Shown one piece after another: positions 1-8,414 of a DNA stretch of 64,000 nt. The DNA is from an uncultured Planctomycetia bacterium. GTDB lineage: Bacteria > Planctomycetota > Phycisphaerae > FEN-1346 > JAACEH01. Location: NCBI GenBank assembly GCA_903929765.1, contig CAIYVX010000001.1:1-64000 (forward strand). Direction: 5' to 3'. The translations under genes and the position numbers were made by a program. Positions within the stretch are counted from its first letter, which is position 1, and every line of letters begins with the position of its first letter. Below the pieces are notes generated by a model. The model was not told the DNA's origin, did not search any database, and was given only the letters and a program-made list of their open reading frames with translations.

Positions 1-861
1 GCTGCGCTCGCCTCCGCTTCGCCGCCCCAGGAAGATCAATTTACAGAAAGGATTTTACACCCCCTAACTGTCCAAGATTCTGATACAACGGGACCTGCTA
101 TCACGGGCGTAGTAGTCGCCGAGTTCAACGGTGACGGAGACGGCGTTATTCAGTCAGACGAGAGAGTACGCATCTCTTGGGCCTTAGACGACCCCTCAGG
201 CATCCTATTTGCGGCGTTGTTCCTCGGGCTTGACCCAATTGAGCTTGATGGCAATTACTATGTCATTCTCGACCCGCTGGAGGCTGGGCTGTACGATTAT
301 CTCCTCACTGCAACAGATGCGGACAGCAGCTCAAGCTCTTCCAACCGAGGAGGGCAATTTCAAGTTACTGACGCAGAAGAGATTGCCATTGTGCTGAATG
401 GCGTAGATGTGGTTTGTGGCACGACGACGATCGATTTCGGCGAATGTGCTCAAGGAGGCTCGGGTAATGTGCAGACACTTGCCATAATCAACAGAGGTTC
501 CGCAGTTCTCCAGTTGGGAACCGTTCAGGCACCGCCGGGCTTTATCGCGTTGGGCCACACCGTTGGTGTCCTTGCTGCAGGCGAGATGACGACGTTTCAG
601 TTGATGCTTGACACAACCTCTAGTGGACCGAAAAGCGGCAGAGTTACTTTGTCGAACAGCGACAGCAAGAAACCCTCGTTCACGTTTGAAGTATCTGGAA
701 CCGTGACCGCAATTGATCTTGCCATTCTCAACACTCGCCTGAACGGTTTCGATATCTCGCCCCATACGGACGCCGACTGCGATGTGAACGGCGACGGTCA
801 TGTGACCACCGCCGACCGTGTCCGGCTGAACAAAATCCGCAATGGGCTGGCGGTGCCGTAA
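1..861 (+). CDS. secreted dockerin/ASH-domain protein, 5'-truncated
   Basis: The reading frame is open from base 1, so the start lies outside the window; 286 codons are visible. Residues 42-54 hold an acidic calcium-loop-like motif (FNGDGDGVIQSDE). Residues about 133-233 resemble the ASH / choice-of-anchor-D beta-sandwich domain (IDFGE near its start, FEVSGTV at its end). Residues about 237-286 form a dockerin-like module with one clear loop (DVNGDGHVTTADRVRLNK). Such modular proteins are exported, and in planctomycetes dockerin-like modules are common at C-termini without any cellulosome. The partner and substrate are unknown. A hairpin plus T-run follows the stop. The frame is certain; the domain names are by pattern only. 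Confidence 0.75.
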   Translation, partial: AALASASPPQEDQFTERILHPLTVQDSDTTGPAITGVVVAEFNGDGDGVIQSDERVRISWALDDPSGILFAALFLGLDPIELDGNYYVILDPLEAGLYDYLLTATDADSSSSSSNRGGQFQVTDAEEIAIVLNGVDVVCGTTTIDFGECAQGGSGNVQTLAIINRGSAVLQLGTVQAPPGFIALGHTVGVLAAGEMTTFQLMLDTTSSGPKSGRVTLSNSDSKKPSFTFEVSGTVTAIDLAILNTRLNGFDISPHTDADCDVNGDGHVTTADRVRLNKIRNGLAVP

Positions 862-889
862 GGACGACGGGGCCGACGGACAACAAGCG

Positions 890-930
890 GGGCGCGGTTG
901 CCGGAAATGGCGGCCGCGCCCAGTTTTTTT
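890..930 (+). terminator. Rho-independent terminator
   Basis: The 8-bp stem GGGCGCGG (890-897) pairs with CCGCGCCC (914-921) and is followed by AG and seven T residues (924-930). It lies 28 bases after the stop of the dockerin-type gene and reads in its direction. Confidence 0.8.
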
Positions 931-931
931 A

Positions 932-964
932 ATCTACCTGTCGGGTCTGTTGACCCGACCTACT
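932..964. repeat. dispersed palindromic repeat (GTCGGGT family)
   Basis: GTCGGGT and ACCCGAC pair around a short loop, with CTACCT/CCTAC flanks. Related copies lie at 12631, 43089 and 44617. This copy covers the stop codon of the minus-strand aminotransferase gene. Confidence 0.6.
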
Positions 965-2186
965 TAAGTTCGGCCAGGGCGCGTTTCATCTGGCGCATGG
1001 CCTGGTTGATGCGGTTTTCGTTTTCGACCAGGGCCAGGCGGAGGAAGCCTTCGCCGTTGGGTCCGAAGCCGCGGCCGGGGGCGACGGCGACGTGGGCGTG
1101 GTCCATGAGGAAAAGCGAGAGGTCGAGCGAACCCATTTTTTCGAGCAGCTCGTCGGGCATTTTGGCCCAGACGAACATGGAGGCCTTCGGGCTTTCGGTC
1201 CCGGTCCAGCCGAGGCGGTGCAGGCCGCGCACCATGGTGTCGCGGCGCTTCTGGTAGACGACGCACTGCTCGCGGACGAAGGCGTCGCCCTCGCGCAGGG
1301 CCATAATGGCGGCGATCTGGATGGCCTGGAACATGCCGTAATCGTAGTAGCCTTTGACCTTCATCAGAGCGCGGCACATTTCGGGGTGGCCGGCGCAGAA
1401 GCCGACGCGCCAGCCGGCCATGTTGTAGGGTTTGCTCATGGTGGTGAACTCGACGGCGACGTCTTTGGCACCACGGGCCTGGAGAAAGCTGGGGGCCTTG
1501 TAGCCGTCGAAACAGGTTTCGCCATAGGCGAAGTCGTGCAGGACGAGGAAGCCGAAACGCTTGGCCATCTTGACCACTTCCTCGTAGAAGTCGAGGCTGG
1601 GGGCGATCATGGCCGAAGGGTTGTGCGGGAAGTTGAGGACGAGGATTTTGGGCTTGGGAAAAAGGTGTTCGACGACGTACTGAATGTGCTTGAGGAAGGC
1701 CTCATCGTTGCCGAGCGGTACGCTGATGACGTTGGCCGAGGCCAGGGCCACGGCGTAGACGTGGATGGGGTAGGCCGGGTCGGGGACGATGGCGGTGTCG
1801 CCGGGACCGAGGAGGGCGAGGCAGAGGTGGGAGAAGCCTTCCTTGGAGCCGATGGTGGCGATGACTTCCTTTTCGGGGTCGAGTTCGACCTTGTAGAGGC
1901 GCTTGTATTTTTTGGCGACTTCGCGGCGCAGGTTGAGGATGCCGATGGAGGAGGAGTAGCGGCTGTTGCGGGTGTCGTGGGCGGCCTCACCGAGTTTTTC
2001 GACGACGTTCTCGGGCGGGGCGTCGGTGGGGTTGCCCATGCCGAGGTCGATGACGTCACGGCCCTCGGCGCGGAGGCGCGACTTCATGGCGTTGAGGGAG
2101 CCGAAGAGGTAGGGCGGCAGGCGGAGCAGGCGCTCGGCGACCGCGATTTTGAAAGGCTGCTCTTTAGCGGCGCCGGTTTCGGCCAC
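960..2186 (-). CDS. alaC: class I/II aminotransferase, AlaC-like
   Basis: PLP-dependent fold-type I aminotransferase of 408 residues, the usual length. The sequence follows the E. coli AlaC (glutamate-pyruvate transaminase) pattern along its length: MGNPTD near residue 50, TIGSKEGFSH at 111-120, NFPHNPS at 185-191, and TMSKPYNMAGWR at 249-260 with the PLP lysine K252 and the phosphate-binding arginine R260. The likely reaction is transfer of an amino group between alanine or a related amino acid and 2-oxoglutarate. An LL-diaminopimelate or aspartate aminotransferase role cannot be excluded. Translation starts at GTG only two bases after the stop of the SurA-like gene, so the two are probably co-transcribed. 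Confidence 0.85.
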   Translation of the reverse strand: MAETGAAKEQPFKIAVAERLLRLPPYLFGSLNAMKSRLRAEGRDVIDLGMGNPTDAPPENVVEKLGEAAHDTRNSRYSSSIGILNLRREVAKKYKRLYKVELDPEKEVIATIGSKEGFSHLCLALLGPGDTAIVPDPAYPIHVYAVALASANVISVPLGNDEAFLKHIQYVVEHLFPKPKILVLNFPHNPSAMIAPSLDFYEEVVKMAKRFGFLVLHDFAYGETCFDGYKAPSFLQARGAKDVAVEFTTMSKPYNMAGWRVGFCAGHPEMCRALMKVKGYYDYGMFQAIQIAAIMALREGDAFVREQCVVYQKRRDTMVRGLHRLGWTGTESPKASMFVWAKMPDELLEKMGSLDLSLFLMDHAHVAVAPGRGFGPNGEGFLRLALVENENRINQAMRQMKRALAELK

Positions 2187-2188
2187 GG

Positions 2189-3073
2189 CTATTTCCCTTC
2201 TTTTTCCGGCATGTCCGGTTTTTCCGGCGTGTTCGGTTTTTTCGGCGTGTCCTGTTGTTCCAGCGGGAAGGTGTCGCCCATCTTGATGTCGGCCTTCTTC
2301 ATGATTTCTTCCAGGAGCTGCTTGCGCTGGACGGGGGTCCGCTCCTTGATCAGGCGGTCGGTCAGGCCGGCCTTGACGTCCTCGAACTTGACGTCCTGGC
2401 CCGGCGAACCTTTGCCGAAATACTTATCGAAGGCGGCGTGCACGTCATCGTCGGTGATTTTGATGCGCTGCTGCACCATCTTATTGACCAGCACCTCGAC
2501 CTCCAGGTCGCGGCGGAAGATTTCGAGAGTCTGGCCGTGCGCCTTGAGCCTCTCGAGCCAGCTTTCTTTTCTCTCCCCCAGCGGTACGCTCAAGGGGTAA
2601 AGACGCGGGTCATTGTAGATTTTGTTCTCGGTCTCGTCGAGTTCCTCTTTGGTGGCCGTGACGCCCTCGGCTTTGGCTTCCTGGCGGATGGCCGCCTGCT
2701 GTACCAGGGCGATCAGGGCCTGATCGGCAAGAAACATTTGCAGCCGGTCGGTCAGTTCCGTCCGGGTGATGTCCTGGTCGTTGACGCGGGCGACGACGCC
2801 GGGCGGCAGGACCACCTTGGGCCTGGCGGGGAGATGTTGCGGCGGCGTCGGTCGTTTATCATCGTCGTCGCGCGGCCTGTGCATGAAGGCGGGCGGGGGA
2901 GCGGCGCCGGTGGCGGACGTGGCGCTCGAGTCGCTCGAGGCCACGACGGTGCCATGGATCGTCACCGTGGAATCGGCCACCGCAGCCGGCGGACAGATAA
3001 AGAAAAAGAAACAGGCCAGAGCAGCAACAATTGAGAGCAGCGCAACGGGGAAAGCCCAACGGAAAGAAAACAT
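2189..3073 (-). CDS. SurA N-domain-like exported chaperone
   Basis: A 294-residue protein with a hydrophobic N-terminal export signal (about residues 5-33, ending near AVA). A Pro-rich linker follows, then a helical SurA/trigger-factor-type N-domain from about residue 90 (VARVNDQDITRTEL, typical of the start of that fold), then helices to about 270. No parvulin domain with its usual motifs is present, so a chaperone is more likely than an active prolyl isomerase. The tail is a short degenerate repeat of the type TPKKPNTPEKPDMPEK, seen in DNA as repeated TTTTTCCGG-like units. The start has a strong GGAGG site. It lies directly upstream of the aminotransferase gene. Confidence 0.65.
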   Translation of the reverse strand: MFSFRWAFPVALLSIVAALACFFFFICPPAAVADSTVTIHGTVVASSDSSATSATGAAPPPAFMHRPRDDDDKRPTPPQHLPARPKVVLPPGVVARVNDQDITRTELTDRLQMFLADQALIALVQQAAIRQEAKAEGVTATKEELDETENKIYNDPRLYPLSVPLGERKESWLERLKAHGQTLEIFRRDLEVEVLVNKMVQQRIKITDDDVHAAFDKYFGKGSPGQDVKFEDVKAGLTDRLIKERTPVQRKQLLEEIMKKADIKMGDTFPLEQQDTPKKPNTPEKPDMPEKEGK

Positions 3074-3139
3074 GACAGTTCCTCCTTAGAGCCACGGAAG
3101 GGTTAGAGGGGCAGATTATAGGAGTGGGCGGGGGGCGTG

Positions 3140-3250
3140 TCAACGGCGGCTCTTGTAGACGCCGGCCTGGCGGCGGCGCGAGGCGGTGCCGCTGGTCATG
3201 CTGCCTTCGGCCACGGCGAGGCTCTGGCGTGAGAGAATCAGTTTGATCAG
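3140..3250 (-). pseudogene. decayed duplicate of the CGGC gene tail
   Basis: Read on the minus strand from base 3250, this stretch encodes LIKLILSRQS, then AEGSMTSGT, then AGVYKSRR and a stop (TGA at 3142-3140). It aligns with the last 35 residues of the adjacent CGGC protein (IKLMLARQG, IEGSKISSG, TGVYKNR, stop). It begins one base out of frame with the intact gene's stop and has no start codon or ribosome site of its own. It is best read as the remnant of a tandem partial duplication. Confidence 0.7.
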
Positions 3251-3660
3251 CGGTTCTTATAGACCCCCGTGGCGCGTTTCTTCTCGGCTCCCGAGCTAAT
3301 TTTGCTGCCCTCGATCAGCCGCGTGAAGCCCTGGCGGGCCAGCATCAGCTTGATGTCGTCGATGTGCGGGCAGGGCGGACCATGGTGGTTGTCGTTGACG
3401 ATGCAGGACGAGAGATGGACGACGACCTCGTCGGTCGTGACCTGGTTCTTGGCCATATGCTTTTTCAGGTGCGCTGCCAGCCGCGCAACGCGCCGGCCCG
3501 GGCATCCGCCGCAGGTGATGGGAATGTAGACGGACACGTCGCTGTCGTGCTCGGCGAAAAGGTCCCGGCGTCCGGCAAATCTGACGGCGCAGTCAGCGCC
3601 GGAGCAGCGTTCCCGCATCACTTCGCACTGAACCACGGCCACCCACTTCGTTTTCGCCAT
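3247..3660 (-). CDS. CGGC domain protein, putative metal-binding
   Basis: A 137-residue protein beginning MAKTKWVAVVQC. The start at 3660 is chosen because GAGGAGAAGG lies just before it. It carries Cys residues in the pattern of the CGGC domain: C12, a RCSGADC cluster, the signature ITCGGCPGRR, then SSC and CPH near the end. The family is thought to bind a metal or an Fe-S group and its function is not established. A broken copy of its C-terminal part follows directly downstream. Confidence 0.75.
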   Translation of the reverse strand: MAKTKWVAVVQCEVMRERCSGADCAVRFAGRRDLFAEHDSDVSVYIPITCGGCPGRRVARLAAHLKKHMAKNQVTTDEVVVHLSSCIVNDNHHGPPCPHIDDIKLMLARQGFTRLIEGSKISSGAEKKRATGVYKNR

Positions 3661-3771
3661 CGCCTTCTCCTCAGCAGAACAACCGGGGCCCGGCAACCTT
3701 CAGTGGTGGCCGCGCCCCGGTATTATATCCAACTTGCATGGCCACGCAAACGTGGGCCAGGCCACCCCTAA

Positions 3772-5466
3772 TTAGAACAGTCCGACGACGTTGCCCTGGG
3801 CGTCGATGTCGATCTTCTGGCCGGCGGGTTCGCTGGGCAGACCGGGCATGGTCTTCATTTCGCCGAGGAGCGGGTAGAGGAAGCCGGCGCCGACGCTGGC
3901 GCGGATGTCGCGAACCGGGACGGTGAAGCCGGTCGGGCGGCCCTTCAACTTCGGATCGTGCGAGAGCGAGAGGTGCGTCTTGGCCATGCAGATGGGCAGC
4001 TTGTCGTAACCGAGCTTGGTGAAGCGGGCGACCTTCTCCTCGGCCTCGGGGAGGAAGGTGACGCCGTCGGCCCCGTACATTTCCTTGGCGATGGTTTCAA
4101 TCTTGCGTTTGATCGGCCAATCCAACTCGTAGAGGAACTGGAACTTGGCCGGCTTCTGCGCGGCTTCGACGACGGCTTCGGCGAGCTTGGCTCCGCCAGC
4201 GCCGCCCTTGGCCCAGACTTCGCTGAGGACGGCGGTTTCGGCCCCGGCGGCGACGGCCCGCTGGCGGATGGCTTCGATTTCCTTGGGCGTGTCGGTGTCG
4301 AAACGGTTGATGGCGACGACGACGGGAATGCCGTGGCGACGGGCGTTCCCGATCTGCTTGTCGAGGTTGGCGCAACCGTCTTCGACGGCCTTGATGTCTT
4401 CGCTGAGGAGGCCCGGATCAAGCGGCTTGCCGGCGACGACCTTGAAGCGGCCGGAGTGCATCTTCAAGGCGCGGACGGTGCAGACCAGGACGACGACGCT
4501 GGGCCGCAGGCCGGAGAGGCGGCACTTGATGTTGAAGAATTTTTCCATGCCGATGTCGGCGCCGAAGCCGCTCTCGGTGACGCAGTATTCGCCGAGACGG
4601 AGGGCCATCTGGTCGGCGATGATGGAACTGTTGCCGTGGGCGATGTTGGCGAAGGGGCCGGCGTGGACGAAGACGGGGGTGTGTTCGAGGGTCTGGATGA
4701 GCGTGGGCTTGACGGCGTCGCGCATCAGGACGGTCATCGAGCCGGCGCACTTGAGGTCTTCGCAGGTGACGGGTTTGCCGCTCTTGGTCTGGGCGAGGAC
4801 CATGCGGCCGATGCGCTTCCGCATGTCATGGAGGTCGCTGGTGAGGGCGAGGATGGCCATGACTTCGCTGGCGACGGCGATGTCGAAGCCGGTGCGGCGC
4901 TCGTTCGGGCCGCCGATGCCGACGGTCACATCGCCCAAAGCCCAGCGGTCGGAGATGTCGAGAACGCGGCGGATGATCGGGGCCTGGACGTCGATGTCGA
5001 GGGCGTTGCCGTGGTGGATGTGGGCGTCGACGAAGGCGCAGGCCAGGTTGTTGGCCAGGGCGACGGCGTGAATGTCGCCGGTCAGGTGGAGGTTGAAATC
5101 TTCCATCGGGACGACCTGGCTGTAACCGCCGCCGGCAGCGCCGCCCTTGATGCCGAAGACCGGCCCGAGCGACGGCTGGCGGATGCAGGTGACGGCCTTT
5201 TTGCCGATGTGGTTGAGGCCGAGCGTGAGGCCGATGGTGGTAACGGTTTTGCCTTCGCCCAGCGGCGTGGGCGTGATGGCGGTGACGTCGATGTATTTGC
5301 CGAGCGGACGGTTTTCCTTTTTCAGGCGGTCGAGAATCGACAGTTCGACCTTGGCTTTGTAGTTGCCGTAAAGTTCCAGTTCGTCGTCGCGGATGCCCAG
5401 GGCGGCGGCGATCTCGCGAATCGGCTTCATTTTTGCGGCTTGGGCGATTTCGATATCGGACTTCAT
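3772..5466 (-). CDS. fhs: formate-tetrahydrofolate ligase
   Basis: A 564-residue cytosolic enzyme, the usual family length. It makes 10-formyl-THF from formate, THF and ATP, feeding purine and fMet-tRNA synthesis or one-carbon (Wood-Ljungdahl type) metabolism. The ATP-binding loop PTPLGEGKT sits at 66-74, followed by the conserved [19 protein letters not shown] stretch and the HLTGDIHA segment, all hallmarks of FTHFS. The C-terminus (GNVVGLF) is complete. AGGAG precedes the ATG. No other folate gene is adjacent. Identification is firm. Confidence 0.97.
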   Translation of the reverse strand: MKSDIEIAQAAKMKPIREIAAALGIRDDELELYGNYKAKVELSILDRLKKENRPLGKYIDVTAITPTPLGEGKTVTTIGLTLGLNHIGKKAVTCIRQPSLGPVFGIKGGAAGGGYSQVVPMEDFNLHLTGDIHAVALANNLACAFVDAHIHHGNALDIDVQAPIIRRVLDISDRWALGDVTVGIGGPNERRTGFDIAVASEVMAILALTSDLHDMRKRIGRMVLAQTKSGKPVTCEDLKCAGSMTVLMRDAVKPTLIQTLEHTPVFVHAGPFANIAHGNSSIIADQMALRLGEYCVTESGFGADIGMEKFFNIKCRLSGLRPSVVVLVCTVRALKMHSGRFKVVAGKPLDPGLLSEDIKAVEDGCANLDKQIGNARRHGIPVVVAINRFDTDTPKEIEAIRQRAVAAGAETAVLSEVWAKGGAGGAKLAEAVVEAAQKPAKFQFLYELDWPIKRKIETIAKEMYGADGVTFLPEAEEKVARFTKLGYDKLPICMAKTHLSLSHDPKLKGRPTGFTVPVRDIRASVGAGFLYPLLGEMKTMPGLPSEPAGQKIDIDAQGNVVGLF

Positions 5467-5531
5467 GTTTTCTCCTTCGGTTAGGACGGGAGGATGATAC
5501 GAATTCGGACGGCGAGCGGCTGTGTCCTAAA

Positions 5532-7745
5532 TCACATTACGACTTCGTAAACGACTTGGTTTGGATGGAGCGGCGGACCGAAAGCGAAGATTTTGCGGAT
5601 GACGCCGGCCTTTTCCAGTTGATAGAAGAGGGCACGGTCGAGCCAGGACGGCCAGCCGTAATTTCCGGCCTCGCTGAAACGTTCGACTTCTGGCCAGTTG
5701 ACATACAGATGCGTTACGCCACTGGAGCGGAGAAACTTAGCTGTCTCGGCCTCGTAGTCGAAATAGGCAAGTTTTTCCGGCAGCGCCAACCATGGCCGAT
5801 TGAATACGGTATTGTAAACAATCGGCACGTCGAAATAGAGCGTTTCGGCCTCGCCGATCAGGCGGACCTTTATATTCGGATGCTGTGCGGCCAGGTCGTT
5901 GATGAGCCGCACGGCGTAGGGGGAATAGGTCCAGAGGCGGGCGGAGGTGTTGGGATCGAAGCGGAAATCGTAGCCGCCGTCGGGGCGATGCGGTCCGGTG
6001 AGGCTGTCTTCGACCATCGCGACGGAGAGCGAGCGTTCTTCCAACAACCGGAGGTTGAGGGTCACGTCGAAGCGGGCGATGAGAATCACGGCGGCGACGA
6101 GGACGGCGCGGGCCGGGACGGCGTCGAAGGTTTCGAGGGCGGCCCCGGCGACGATGGCCAGGAGGCCCCAGGCCGGGACGAGTAGGCGGCCGATGCGGTG
6201 CGTGCAAAAGAACCAGGCGGCGATCATGAAGAGCACCAGGGCCAGCAGGGCGAGGACGCGGCGGCGATATTCGCGGCGCACTAGGGCGAAGGGGATGAGG
6301 AAGAGGACAGCGAAGCTGTAATAAACGGTGTCGGGGCCGGCCAGGGCGGACCAGAGGGCGTCGAGTGTGAACTCGCCCGGCGAATGGAAGTGGGTGAAAC
6401 GGGCGGCCAGGTCGGCGGTCCAACCCGGCGGCCCGCCGAGGTGGTTCGAGAGGACGGGGAAGAAGGGGTTGCCGGTGAGGGCGAAATTGCGGACGTAAAA
6501 CGGGGCGGCAAAGATAGCGGCGGCGAGGATGAAGGCGGCGACGGGTTTCCAGCCGAGCCGGCGGCGACGGGCGGCGATGAGGACGACCAGGGCGGCAGGA
6601 GGGAGGACGAAAGCGAGATTGGTCATTTTGATGCCGGCGGTCAGGCCGGAGAGGAGGCCGAGGATGAGGGCGAGGAGAATGATGGAGCCGGAACTGGGTG
6701 CCACACTTTGTCCCGGCGGGTCGTTTCGCCGGGCAAGGTGTGCGGCGTTCGACACACCTTGCCCCCGAACAGCCGGGGGACAAGGTGTGGCACCCTCGAT
6801 ACCGGAATTACCGTTGGAATCAACGATTTTGTTACGGCAGCCAAGTAGGGCCACGGTCGCTGCCAACGCCGCCAAAGTGAAAAAAGTTTGGACGCCTTCG
6901 ACCAGGCCCATGATCGAGACGTAGAAGATCCAGGGGACGGTCAGGAAGAGAGCGGCGGCAAAGAGGCCGGCGCGCAGGGAGAAGAGGCGGCGGCCGACGC
7001 AGACGATGGCCAGGGCGGCCCAGACGGAGCAGACGCCGCCGAGGAGTTTGCCGAGTTCGGCCCCGGCGACGGCGCTGTGGTGCAGGCCCATGGCGAAAAG
7101 GTTGAGCATTTCGGCGGTCATGGGGAAATAGGAGTAAACGTTGTTGGGCAGGTCGATAATCCGTCCGGCGTGGAGCCACTGGGCGGGGACGCCGGCGTGA
7201 TATTCGAGGACATCGTAGTCGGTGCATGGTCCCCAGGAGCCGTAAAGTAGGACGAGGGCCAGGACGACGATCAGGCCGACGATGAGCCAGGCCGCGGGGG
7301 TCCATTGGCTGGGACTGCGCGGCAGGGCTTTGGCCCGCACGTCGCGGACCAGGAAGATGCCGCCGAAGACGCCGAGGATGATAAGCGGGGCGAGCAGGGC
7401 GGAGAGGTTTTCGATCTGGCCGAGGAGGCCGAGGGCGAAGGTGGCCAGGAGCAGCAGGGCCAGGGCGACGGCGAAGCCGAGGACGAGGCGTTCGAGGAGA
7501 TCGAGTTCGGCGGCGCGGCGGGTGAGGAGGTAGCCGGAGAGGGCGCTGCCCATGGCGACGAGGGCGGCGATGAAGAAATGGAAGGCCAGCAGGGCGAAGC
7601 CGGAGCGCGGACCGGCGAGAATGAGGCCGAGCCAGAGCAGGGCGACGGCGATGATGATCAAAATTGCGAGAGGTGTGCGAATAAGAACACACTTTGGCCC
7701 CGGCGGCGCCGGGTCTTCAAAGTGTGGCACCCGGAGATCAGCCAT
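5532..7745 (-). CDS. polytopic membrane glycosyltransferase (GT39/ArnT-like)
   Basis: A 737-residue protein with about 11-12 hydrophobic segments in its first 570 residues and a soluble C-terminal domain. The first external loop has the acidic DYDVLEYHAG motif followed by FPMTAE, typical of lipid-linked-sugar transferases of the GT-C fold. FCTHRIGRLLVPAW in a later helix fits the same group. It probably transfers a sugar from a polyprenyl-phosphate carrier on the outer face of the inner membrane; acceptor unknown. The ATG directly follows the stop of the upstream gene. Two palindromic repeats (7687-7732 and 6696-6795) lie in frame inside it and encode the odd segments at residues about 5-20 and 317-350. 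Confidence 0.75.
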   Translation of the reverse strand: MADLRVPHFEDPAPPGPKCVLIRTPLAILIIIAVALLWLGLILAGPRSGFALLAFHFFIAALVAMGSALSGYLLTRRAAELDLLERLVLGFAVALALLLLATFALGLLGQIENLSALLAPLIILGVFGGIFLVRDVRAKALPRSPSQWTPAAWLIVGLIVVLALVLLYGSWGPCTDYDVLEYHAGVPAQWLHAGRIIDLPNNVYSYFPMTAEMLNLFAMGLHHSAVAGAELGKLLGGVCSVWAALAIVCVGRRLFSLRAGLFAAALFLTVPWIFYVSIMGLVEGVQTFFTLAALAATVALLGCRNKIVDSNGNSGIEGATPCPPAVRGQGVSNAAHLARRNDPPGQSVAPSSGSIILLALILGLLSGLTAGIKMTNLAFVLPPAALVVLIAARRRRLGWKPVAAFILAAAIFAAPFYVRNFALTGNPFFPVLSNHLGGPPGWTADLAARFTHFHSPGEFTLDALWSALAGPDTVYYSFAVLFLIPFALVRREYRRRVLALLALVLFMIAAWFFCTHRIGRLLVPAWGLLAIVAGAALETFDAVPARAVLVAAVILIARFDVTLNLRLLEERSLSVAMVEDSLTGPHRPDGGYDFRFDPNTSARLWTYSPYAVRLINDLAAQHPNIKVRLIGEAETLYFDVPIVYNTVFNRPWLALPEKLAYFDYEAETAKFLRSSGVTHLYVNWPEVERFSEAGNYGWPSWLDRALFYQLEKAGVIRKIFAFGPPLHPNQVVYEVVM
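6696..6795. repeat. double-hairpin palindromic repeat inside a coding frame
   Basis: A 100-bp element bounded by GGGTGCCAC and GTGGCACCC, with two internal hairpins (CCCGGCG...CGCCGGG and CCCCCG...CGGGGG) and ACTTTG/CAAGGTGTG arms shared with copies at 7687, 12002, 12125, 34709 and 57388. It is read through in frame by the glycosyltransferase gene, where it encodes about 33 residues between membrane segments. Confidence 0.75.
7687..7732. repeat. palindromic repeat, ACTTTG family
   Basis: CACACTTTGG and CAAAGTGTGG are inverted arms around a CCCGGCGGCGCCGGG core, ending in CACCC. The copy lies inside the first 20 codons of the glycosyltransferase gene, so the annotated N-terminus is partly repeat-derived. 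Confidence 0.75.
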
Positions 7746-8390
7746 TTACTTTTGTCCCTTCAAGCCGAAGCGACCGAGGACGTCGGTGATTTTGGAGCGG
7801 AGCTGGTCGGCGCCCTCGCGGGCGGCGGCGAGAATGTCATCCTCGGCCAGACGGTGGAAAATTTTGTGGCGCTCGGCGGCGTCGGGGACGGAGTCCTGGA
7901 CGAAGCGGCGCGTTTCGGCCAGGGCGGCGAGCCACTCGGCCCAGGCCGGGCCGAACTGTTCTTCCAGATCGCGGCGGATTTTGGCGGCCACGGTCGGGCC
8001 GGCGCCGCTGGTCGAAACGGCGATCATGAGCGGGCCTTGCCGCATGACCGACGGCAGAATGAAATCGCAGTGGGCCGGGTCGTCGACGACATTGCACCAG
8101 AGGCCTTGTGCCGTGCAATCGGCGGCGACGCGGGCGTTGAGCGCAGCGTCGTCGGTGGCGGCGATGACCAGGGCGATGCCGGCGAGGTCTTTGGTTTCGT
8201 AAGGCCGCAGGGCGACATCGACGTTTTTCATGCGCAGCAAGTCGCCGCAAGCTTGCGGGGCGACGACGCGGACTGACGCGCCGGCGTCGCAGAGGGCCTC
8301 GGTTTTGCGCAGGGCGACCTCGCCGCCGCCGACCACCAGGCAGGTGCGGCCGGTGAGTTTCAGGAAGATGGGGTACCAGGTTTCGGGCAT
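7746..8390 (-). CDS. precorrin-2 dehydrogenase / sirohydrochlorin ferrochelatase
   Basis: A 214-residue protein matching the N-terminal half of CysG and yeast Met8. It oxidises precorrin-2 with NAD and probably inserts iron to make siroheme. The NAD-binding loop is VVGGGEVALRK (19-29). The NVVDDPAHCDF segment at 100-110 places an aspartate at residue 104, the position of the catalytic Asp104 of CysG. The SAM-dependent uroporphyrinogen methyltransferase half is absent and must be encoded elsewhere. Its stop abuts the glycosyltransferase start. Confidence 0.9.
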   Translation of the reverse strand: MPETWYPIFLKLTGRTCLVVGGGEVALRKTEALCDAGASVRVVAPQACGDLLRMKNVDVALRPYETKDLAGIALVIAATDDAALNARVAADCTAQGLWCNVVDDPAHCDFILPSVMRQGPLMIAVSTSGAGPTVAAKIRRDLEEQFGPAWAEWLAALAETRRFVQDSVPDAAERHKIFHRLAEDDILAAAREGADQLRSKITDVLGRFGLKGQK

Positions 8391-8414
8391 GTCATCTCTC
8401 CTGAAAAAATTGCG

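Noticed and set aside
1092-2600. A 502-codon open frame on the plus strand opposite the aminotransferase and SurA-like genes
   Set aside because: It is a GC-driven antisense shadow (Glu/Val/Gly/Asp-rich, no family motif) of two well-supported genes. Similar long shadows oppose fhs (3958-5484), thrC (47110-48546) and rsmH/mraZ (15050-16759).
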